From assembly GCF_029227915.1 (NCBI RefSeq), contig NC_079878.1:5332001-5396000 (forward strand): a stretch of 64,000 nucleotides of DNA, in the 5' to 3' direction. Position 1 is the stretch's first letter, and every line of letters begins with the position of its first letter. A program made the translations under genes and the position numbers. The stretch is from Hydractinia symbiolongicarpus. Lineage: Eukaryota; Cnidaria; Hydrozoa; Anthoathecata; Hydractiniidae. The notes below the pieces were generated by a model. It saw only the letters and a list, made by a program, of their open reading frames with translations, was not told where the DNA came from and searched no databases. This document shows, in pieces, positions 56,860-64,000 of the stretch.

Positions 56860-59484
56860 ATGGAATCACTGTTGAAAAGAATAGTCAGGGAAGAAGTAGA
56901 GCGAGCTCTCTCCTCAAATCCTTCCAGTAGTACTTTTGCACCACCAAGTACAACCACTGTCAACAGTCATGTTACCGCAAGCTGCACCACCATCACCACC
57001 AACCCTTCTATCGGCAGTAACCCTAATGCTAAACGCAGCAGAGAAACTAATGGAGACACTCAACTATCCTCCCATCCTAAAAAGGAGAAGACTGAAGTAC
57101 GCCTTAATAAATTGCTGAATCAAATACAAAAGAAAACGCCGAACAAACAAAATACACCTAAGTCTTCAAAGTCAATGAAAGTGCAAGTGAGATACCAAAG
57201 AAAAGGCATATGTGGCAATTTTGTTACCGTTAAGCAGTCTGAGGGTGGTGGACATAGATTTGCGACATTTGAGGCGGCAGACGATCCATCTTTTGAGGAG
57301 CTTAAAGACATCTCTTTAAAATATTTCTTCCCAGATAATGGGAAGAATTTCTTTAATGAGAATACGTTTCAGTTGGTTATCCGACTATGTGACTCGTCCG
57401 GACAGGAATTGAATAAAGATGAATCAATCAAAAAATATTTAATGGAACGTGGTCTGACAGCATCCAGGATCTACTTCCTATTGGTAACAGAACCAATGTT
57501 TGATTCATCTGATTCCAGTTCTGATGATGATTCAAACGCATTATCCAATCAGCGGAAGATATGTGTTGTTTGCGGTAAAACATACTTGTATTTTTGTCTT
57601 GCTTGCAAGCAAGACAAGGAGTTTGCTGACTCCCTCAATTCAGATATAACCAACCGTGATGTAGAATGTATCGAAGAGACGAGTTTTGAAGATCGACCGA
57701 ATCAGGATGCATTACGCCAACTTCGAATAAATGCTATGGCTGGTTCACTTAGCTCAATCAGGTCACTTGAGGAAGATTTAAAAGCGTTATCTCAAGCATT
57801 TTTGGCGAAGAATGCAAACAATGTAGTGACCTTTAATGTTAGACGGAGATATTTATTCAGTGACACTCTTACAAAAATGAAAATTTTTTTTTCTGATAAT
57901 CCTTTACGAAAGATGAAAGTAGAATTTACTAGTGCATCAGCTTTGGAGGCAGGTGTAGATACTGGTGGACCAGGAAGAGAATTAGTGACATTGTTTTATG
58001 AAAACGTGAGTGGCCAGCTTCTATACGGAAGACCGAAAAGTGAAGTTTTTTCGCATGACCTTCTTAGAGTGGACAGCGGTGACTATTACGCATTTGGGCA
58101 ATTTGTAGCTGTTGCACTTCTTCATGGATATGATGCCCCAAAGCAATTATGTAAAGGAGTGAGTGGCTACATAGCAGGTACAACCATTCATTCCCTATTT
58201 TTGAATTTATTATGTGCTAATTAAATGATTTTTTGGATGTTCATTTTTATGACGTACACATGTCTCAAAATGCCCGAAACTCCCCTCCACGATGGAGAAT
58301 TTTTACCAATCTTTGCACACGCCTTCATGAATAAAAGAAGCAAAATGCTTTAAAAAATATCAAAGGAAAAGTTAACCTATCAAAAACAAGATTGAAACAA
58401 CGAAATTGAGCTATAGAATCAAAAAATTGTGACAAAGCATTGTTGCCATAATAACATTCAGTCAACAGGAAAAATTTCATCAGAAAAAAAAATCAAATTG
58501 ACGGGAAGTTTCGGGTGTTTTAATGCAAAATAAAAAAGTAAATCTATGACTTATTGGTTTTATGTTATTATATAGGCAATTTATGTGTTCATTATTTAGT
58601 ATACTTCATATTAATATAGATTTTCAAAGTTTGGAGAAATATTGAAAATTCTGATGTGAGTCGATACGGCACTTAGAAGATCGATTCACAAAATTTTGTC
58701 CACTAGGTTTATTCTTATTTTTACTTTTGTAGGCGTTCAACATTGTTACTGTGAAGTTGAAGATATCCCTGATGTAGATGTACGCGAGAGATTATTAGTG
58801 ATTCGTAACTGTACTGAATCAGAGACATTTCGCCAACACCTGAATGATTTTATAGAGCGATTCGATTTTGGATACACAAAAGTGAATCCTGCTATTAGTG
58901 AAAAAGAAGAGTTGTTGAAAACCATTTCACATCACTGGATTATTTCCTCGAAGTTGGAAGAGTTACAAAAATTTCTGAATGGGCTTTCGTGTGAGGGGGT
59001 ACTCGACATCCTTCGCAAGCATCCTGAGGAAACTATGAAGAAGTTCATGTATGCAAGTGTTTCATCTGAAGATGTGAAGTCAATTTTCAACGCGGTTTAC
59101 ACCGGAAAAATCGAAATCGAAGAGGACATTATTTATAACCTTAAAAACTTTGTGGATGAAGTAGGGTTTGGAAGAGTGAAAGAAAAGAGTGCTGTCAATG
59201 TTCTTGCCCTCGAAGAATCTCCTTTGAATTCAAATCCAAATATGTCGTCGAAAGTCATCACATTGGAGGACTTCCTATTCTTTCTAACAGGGTCAAAATT
59301 TTTGCCTAATAGGAAGGTTGATGTCAGTTTTAATCATCACAGTTTTGGAAACGAAAGAGTAAGAGTGAGCACATGCGAATTGTGGATTCGATTTCCTGTT
59401 ACAAAACGGTACATGGATGGAGAAGTCTTCACTCAAAATATCCTTGATGACATTTTAGATTCACCAGGCTTTGGTAATGTTTAG
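56860..59484 (+). CDS. HECT-domain E3 ubiquitin ligase, transposon-borne
   Basis: Exons 56860-58177 and 58733-59484 join in phase (GCA G|GC, cag|gtacaa donor, tttgtag acceptor) to 689 residues. The ATG follows a ctttatag acceptor-like word. N-terminus: short helix MESLLKRIVREEVERAL, Ser/Thr-rich linker, a basic segment, a roughly 100-residue folded region around GHRFATFEAADDPSFEELKD, an acidic DSSDSSSDDD tract and a CVVC...CLAC zinc pair (about residues 229-245). HECT N-lobe: VEFTSASALEAGVDTGGPGR. C-lobe: VSTCELWIRFP with catalytic-type Cys654, 35 residues from the end, then SPGFGN. Resembles G2E3-like HECT proteins of fish and cnidarians. It would transfer ubiquitin from E2 to substrates; substrates are unknown. 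It lies wholly inside the transposon and looks intact. Confidence 0.85.
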
Positions 59485-59540
59485 TTGTGACATATTTCGA
59501 CTATTTTATGATCATTTTTACATCCATACCAATATTTCTG

Positions 59541-60722
59541 TTAAATTCTAGAAGCTTGTTTCAGCTTGATTCTAGACCTCAGATAAAGGTGTCCATTTCT
59601 GTTGTATTCTTTTGAAGCATTGATGCGTGTGTTACATATGGTACTGTCATGAACTTTATAGAAAATGAGAATTTTTAGCATGCACACTTTTTTACCAGAA
59701 AAAGAACTTGGCGCCAGTATATGTTTGTTCCATCTCTCCGCGAATTCCTTCAAATCTTTCCTTATCAAATGAATGAAAGAGTATCTGACACACTCAGTTA
59801 TAACTGGATTACCTGAGTCAAGTAATCCAAAATCTACTAACTCCTTAAAAAAATTTCGCCACCATATAATCCTGTCGTATCGGAATTGCGACCATAAGGA
59901 TTCAATGCGTTGATTTGCCGTTGATGCCCCGATTAAATAGCTGGCCAACCCTTGAAATTCATCATCATGAGCAGAGCGCAGTGCAATTTGTATAGCTTCT
60001 ACGATACTATTCTCCGTCCCGTCGTCGGAGCGAATACGTAGGGGAACTGCATTCATCTCTGTTTCACAGCTTGAATGTAATAATGTGCGATTACTTCTGG
60101 TTGCTTATTGGTTACACCTACTTCTAACCAAATAATTCTCCGCGAAAACCCGTCGATACAACCATGTACACTGAATCCGAATGGTTTGAGCTTGTCATAT
60201 CCATCGATGTGCCATAGGTGATCAGGTCCAGGGACTGTATAGACCCTTCTCCTCAGCCGCCTTTTCCTCCGCGTGGACACACCTTCGGGATCTAATTCTC
60301 GCATGATTTCCATGATAGTAGCTCGCTTAGCAGGAATCCCCAAATTCTTTATTACATTCCAAACCTTTCTGTACCCTATAAAAAGAATATAATAAATTAA
60401 TCACCAACATAGATTGTTTAGAAACATACATGATTATATGTACTTAAAGTGGCATACCCATTGAGTTTCCACTGCCGAGTAGTTCCATTGAAACCAATTT
60501 TTTAATTTCTTCTCTGTCTTCGATCTTAGCCGGATGTCGTCTATACAGTCCCAACTTGGAAAGCGTTCTCTTCAAGGTAGACAAACTCACAAACACATCA
60601 TGCTGTGCTGCTAAGAATCCCAGGATTTCTAGATTACTAAAGCCTTGTCCAAAGTAAGAAGTTATTAAAGCATCTCTATCAAAACATTTTGAACTTAAAC
60701 AAGGCAGATACGATGTCGCCAT
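59541..60722 (-). pseudogene. DDE integrase-like transposase, one frameshift
   Basis: Minus strand. Exon 1 is 60722-60458 (ATG at 60720-60722; a TTG further up is not needed). It contains an HTH-like region (FSNLEILGFLAAQHDVFVSL) and joins by a GT-AG intron (ATG G|GG) to exon 2 from 60375. The core triad is visible: D in HLWHIDGYDKLKPFG, D in RIRSDDGTENS, E in STANQRIESLWSQ, followed by a conserved WWRNFFKEL block. Between the first and second core Asp the frame changes by one base near 60053-60056, so the protein as read is interrupted. This may be decay, a sequencing error or a frameshift site. Such integrase-core proteins are widespread in fish and cnidarian genomes. The C-terminus may include a further exon. 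Confidence 0.8.
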
Positions 60723-60946
60723 GTTGTTTCCTGCCCCGCAAACAAAGCAATGAAAATTTAACAAAATCAGGACCAGATGGAAAATATCGATTAAATTTGT
60801 GCCAAAATGCTCTCGCGGGCGTGAATGAATTTTTCCTTGCGCGTATTAATACAATGGTGCGTGCATCAAAGCTGTGCGTGCAAGACTATAACTTGAGCGC
60901 GCGTAAATTAAAGCACTTATGTTCCCTGGAATGGTGCGCGTTGAGG

Positions 60947-60987
60947 AAATTTGTGCGTGCGCACAATGAACCTTCAGGGCCATCGTA
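60947..60987 (-). repeat. Right terminal inverted repeat of the HECT transposon
   Basis: Reverse complement of 56388-56428 except one base. Followed by ttttat (60988-60993). Confidence 0.95.
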
Positions 60988-61967
60988 TTTTATAGTGCAG
61001 TGGGAACAAAAACGTTTCAAAAAATGTGAGGATACAGTGAGTGGATATATTCACTTAGTTAGTTGGAATTGATATAAAAAGCAGAATATCAAATTCCTTT
61101 GCAAAATTTAGTCTGCAAGAAATTTGTTAAATTTTGTGCAAGTCAATAATATTTTTACTGACTTTTTTGCCGACTTTTTTTTAACGATTTATCATCGGTT
61201 ATTTTTCCAGCAGTTTTTAATTTACATACATCTGTGAAAGTGTTTTTTCTGTCTTAAAAGTCGTGAAAAAAAGATAGGTGTTTCGAATCCTGTCCTTTGT
61301 TCCATTTTCTTTTTTTTTTAATCCGAAACCAATCTCTCTGCTAGTAAGTTCGTATTTAATTCATAAATGTTACCGCAAGTTATATGTATTTATTTGTAAA
61401 TTTTATTTGAATCTACAGGTTTTAAATATTTTTATCCCCTTTGAGTGTTTTTACTTCCGTTTTTATGCTATACAGTTTTTGTTAAAAAAATATTTTATAA
61501 AAATTTAAAAACGTTTAGAATAAAATGCAATTATATAAGGGCAAAGCAAAAAATGACTCAGCTATTTTTTCCATAACATAGGCGTGAAAGAGCCCTAGGA
61601 CAGGGTTGAGGAGAGGTAAATGAGTACAATTACACGAGATTAGACATATTTCTCGCAGCGTCGTTGGTAAAATCTACTGGGTTGTTCATACGTACGAACA
61701 TGCAGCACATCTATGACGCGCGATTTAAAACTCAATGATGGCGGTGGGCTGTTAACGAAATATTCGCTCCTTTAAACCTGATTACACTGCCCACAATCAT
61801 CTTTTTTAGACGTTCACAAACAAGTCTATATACCTTTCTAAACAACACTTACAAAATTTTCATGACTGTGTGGGGTAGAAAAAGTTTTGTACTTACCAGT
61901 AAACATCAAAAATAAGATCCTTGACTGACAACCAAGAATATTTTACGTACTGAAGTAGTAGCAGCAC

Positions 61968-62053
61968 CCTCGTCCTCAGGGTTTTTTGCCTTCTTGATAT
62001 GAGAGATGACGTTTCTCATATCAAAAAGACAAAAAAAACTGGGGACGAGGGTG
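61968..62053. repeat. Foldback element, family A
   Basis: Two arms of about 38 bp. The left contains ccctcgtcctcagggttttt and gatatgagagatgacg; the right contains atatcaaaaagacaaaa and ctggggacgaggg. Same family as 24082-24210. Confidence 0.8.
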
Positions 62054-62078
62054 AGAGTAACAGTATTTTATGACATCC

Positions 62079-62223
62079 ACAACTCACACTGTGCGCCATC
62101 TTCCAAATTTCCCTCAAATGGCTTGGGTTATCCTGGACAATGGTAACATTCACTCGCCCATATTGCTTCGCCACCAAAGGGAAGTAAGTGTGAGAGTTAT
62201 AACCACTAAACACTGCAGCGCCA
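62079..62223 (-). mobile_element. SINE fragment
   Basis: Minus-strand head and upper body of the same tRNA-derived SINE: cacactgtgcgccatcttcc, ggcttgggtta, ggtaacattcactcgcccat and ttataaccactaa...gcgcca. The 3' half and tail are missing, and box B is partly lost. Confidence 0.75.
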
Positions 62224-62362
62224 CAAGGAAGGAGTACCTGTCATGGCTAACAACAAAATGTTTTTTTTATATTTGATCCCTTTTCCAGGGTGACCACTAA
62301 TAAAATGAGAACAAAAATAAGAATATTAAGAAGAATTAAGGAGACCAATTGACATTTTTTAA

Positions 62363-63591
62363 AGGAGTGGTCCCACGAAATTTTCGATTTTTTTTTATTT
62401 GTTCTTTGGATTCTATTCAATTAGTATAAAGTTTTTATTCTTTTTTCGAAAAATTGTTTATTGATCTTTTAATCAATGCGCAAAGATTGTCTTTTTATTA
62501 AGAACCTTTTGCTGTTACGTCATAATTGGCGATGTAAGTTTCGAGAGAAAGGGAGAGATGGAGAAAGAAAAGCTTGGTAGTCAGATCACATATATGAACA
62601 CAAACACAGCGAAGAAAAATATGATATTATTAAAGAAGAAAACAATTTTGGAGAAGATGAGAACGGTGATAATGAGATGGAAACTTTTGATGAGCTTTTT
62701 ACAGGCACAGGGCTGCAACTTTTTTGTAATTCGAGACCACTAAATAAGATGATAATAAAACATTGTAACTGAGAGAGAAACGATATTTTTAGTAAAACAT
62801 TGGGAAAGTTTTCGTGATGGGAGAAACGAATGGTGCAAGTGCGATAACTGCAAGACTGAAACTAGGGAGATTGATTGTTTTTGTTGCACGGAAGTGGATG
62901 CATTACAGACAAACAATTCCAAGGTATATGTGCTTAAACACATTTTTTTTAAAAATGATTAAGCTACATAAAAGTATTGTTAAAATATGAAATAATAATG
63001 ATATGTATCGTACAAATATCCGCTGTTTTTTAGGAATAAAATATATAACTGAGAATGAGCATTTCAAACAACTTTGTCTCGTTTTAATACACGAGACAAG
63101 AGAAAAATTTCTGCAAGACACGCCTACAAACAAATCTTTTCGGTTTGCTGCTTACAAGCAATTCATTTGGTTCGTTTTCTAACGACTTGGAAAAGGCAAT
63201 CGCCGAGTTATACCGTCGCGTGTTGTGTGGTAAATAAGATAAGTTTTCCCTGAAGAGGGTGGTGTCTATGTCCCTTACTCGGAAGAATAAACACAAAAAT
63301 ATATAATATGTAATTATAATTATAGAAAATAAAATAAAATAAATATTTCTAATTATGAAATTACGATCTTGGATTCTCTACAATATCATTCTATTTGCTG
63401 ATTTGTCTTAACACACAAAAAATCATTCGCCAACTATGACGTCACGGCTATTTAAACGGGATAGTAAAAAAGGGCCGAATAAGAGAAAAAAAAATTTTTT
63501 TTTTAAAAAAAGTTTTTTATAATAATAAATAAAACATTTCCGATAAAATAGGATGAAATTATTTTTTTTGATTTTTTGTGGGGCCACTCTT
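62363..63591. mobile_element. Inner TTAA-flanked element with P2X7-like fragment
   Basis: Bounded by TTAA (62359-62362 and 63592-63595). Ends aggagtggtcccac and (reverse complement) aagagtggccccac match at 12 of 14 positions, then T-rich runs on both sides. Kolobok or piggyBac type by target site. It contains a decayed coding fragment (62793-63233). Confidence 0.65.
62793..63233 (+). pseudogene. P2X7 C-terminal-like cysteine-rich domain, decayed
   Basis: Segment 62793-62923 encodes HWESFRDGRNEWCKCDNCKT followed by ETREIDCFCCTEVDAL. Segment 63034-63233 encodes ITENEHFKQLC, then RFAAYKQFIWFVF, an in-frame TAA (63180-63182), then RLGKGNRRVIPSRVV. This order (C-x-C-x2-C...CC-E, ITEHxxF..C, YRQF, LGKxxRRVIPSC) is that of the intracellular zinc domain of P2X7 and of many cnidarian and fish proteins that carry it alone. 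Splice phase between the segments does not match simply, and the last Cys is Arg. An acidic stretch near 62615-62700 may be its N-terminal part. Lying inside an inverted-repeat element suggests capture by a transposon. Confidence 0.6.
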
Positions 63592-64000
63592 TTAAGGATA
63601 TTTTGTTGCGAACGAGAATAAAAAAAATAAAAAATAAGAATAATTAAGAAGAAAACTAATTTTATTTCTCTATCTTTAATGTTACATATTATGTTCTATG
63701 ATAAGAAAATTATACATATACAAATATACATATAAATTATGCCCTGAAAGATAGAAAATATAGGATTTCAGGTAACAGAGAAATATGTCTTATTTCACTG
63801 GTGATGAACAATCCATAAACACATTTCAAAAAAAGTTACGATCAGAAAAATTAAGAAATAAGGAGAAATTAAGGAGAATAAGTACTTTTAAGGAGATTTT
63901 TTTTTCTAAGGTTATTTAAGGAGGAGTGGTCACCCTGTTTTCCACAAAATATGACGAGCTTTGAACGATTACGTTTATGATGTATGGTAACAAATTTAAT

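Larger units (their letters stand above)
56388..60987. mobile_element. 4.6-kb DNA transposon carrying HECT ligase and DDE integrase
   Basis: 41-bp terminal inverted repeats (56388-56428 and 60947-60987; start TACGATGGCCCTGAAGG) match at 40 of 41 positions. After a short gap the similarity continues through ctcaacgc(a/g)caccatt. Flanks are the 6-bp duplication ttttat (56382-56387 and 60988-60993). Inside are a two-exon HECT-domain gene on plus and an integrase-like DDE transposase on minus, convergent with 3' ends about 57 bp apart. Subterminal zones are packed with gtgcgtgc / cacgcac words, likely transposase-binding sites. The integrase type and 6-bp duplication resemble IS3EU elements from animal repeat libraries (recollection, unverified). 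Confidence 0.9.
60994..62285. other. Repeat-bearing intergenic stretch
   Basis: No supported exon. Holds a foldback element (61968-62053) and a SINE fragment (62079-62223); otherwise AT-rich. Confidence 0.5.
62286..63937. mobile_element. Outer non-autonomous DNA element (hAT-like MITE)
   Basis: Ends cagggtgaccact (62286 on) and agtggtcaccctg (to 63937) are a perfect 13-bp inverted repeat. They are flanked by ttttc on both sides (62281-62285, 63938-63942), a 5-bp target duplication. Subterminal zones repeat ttaaggag several times, most densely at 63850-63925. CAGGG ends are common in hAT elements; the class is not certain. A 1.2-kb TTAA element is inserted in it. Confidence 0.7.

Overview
This is a eukaryotic, AT-rich, intron-rich animal window. 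It has many short GT-AG introns, conserved metazoan genes, short-LTR copia, LINE, tRNA-SINE and TTAA-type DNA elements. A cnidarian or another early-branching aquatic invertebrate fits best. That placement is inferred from gene and repeat style; no species-diagnostic gene was seen.

Left part (1-17145): one end of a tandem duplication with a period of about 12.1 kb. Bases 1-5034 match 12134-17145 almost perfectly. Each copy carries a full CCDC97-like gene and exon 1 of a thiopurine S-methyltransferase-like (TPMT) gene, both on the minus strand. Between the two copies lie TPMT exon 2, a SINE and a young Ty1/copia element (7177-12205, 114-bp LTRs, 5-bp target duplication) inside TPMT intron 1. 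The junction at 5034/5035 removes the rest of the TPMT gene from the right-hand copy.

Middle part (17146-49154): a four-exon minus-strand gene of unknown function, a long gene-poor stretch, an SLC22-type transporter (minus), then EXOSC10/Rrp6 (plus, 25 exons reconstructed, DEDDy exonuclease plus HRDC). An antisense LINE fragment sits in EXOSC10 intron 5. SZRD1 (minus, six exons) follows convergently; its first intron holds a SINE with a 308-bp CTAT tail.

Right part (49155-64000): a second LINE fragment, then ACOT7 (plus, six exons, one apparent GC-AG intron and a TTAA MITE in intron 1). Just downstream is the most unusual object in the window: a 4.6-kb DNA transposon (56388-60987) with near-perfect 41-bp terminal inverted repeats and a 6-bp target duplication. 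It carries a HECT ubiquitin-ligase gene convergent with an integrase-like DDE transposase. The window ends in nested non-autonomous elements; the inner one contains a decayed P2X7-C-terminal-like cysteine-rich coding fragment.

The host genes (RNA decay, splicing-associated, thioester hydrolysis, transport) share no visible pathway. The window reads as ordinary housekeeping genes heavily invaded by several classes of mobile DNA.
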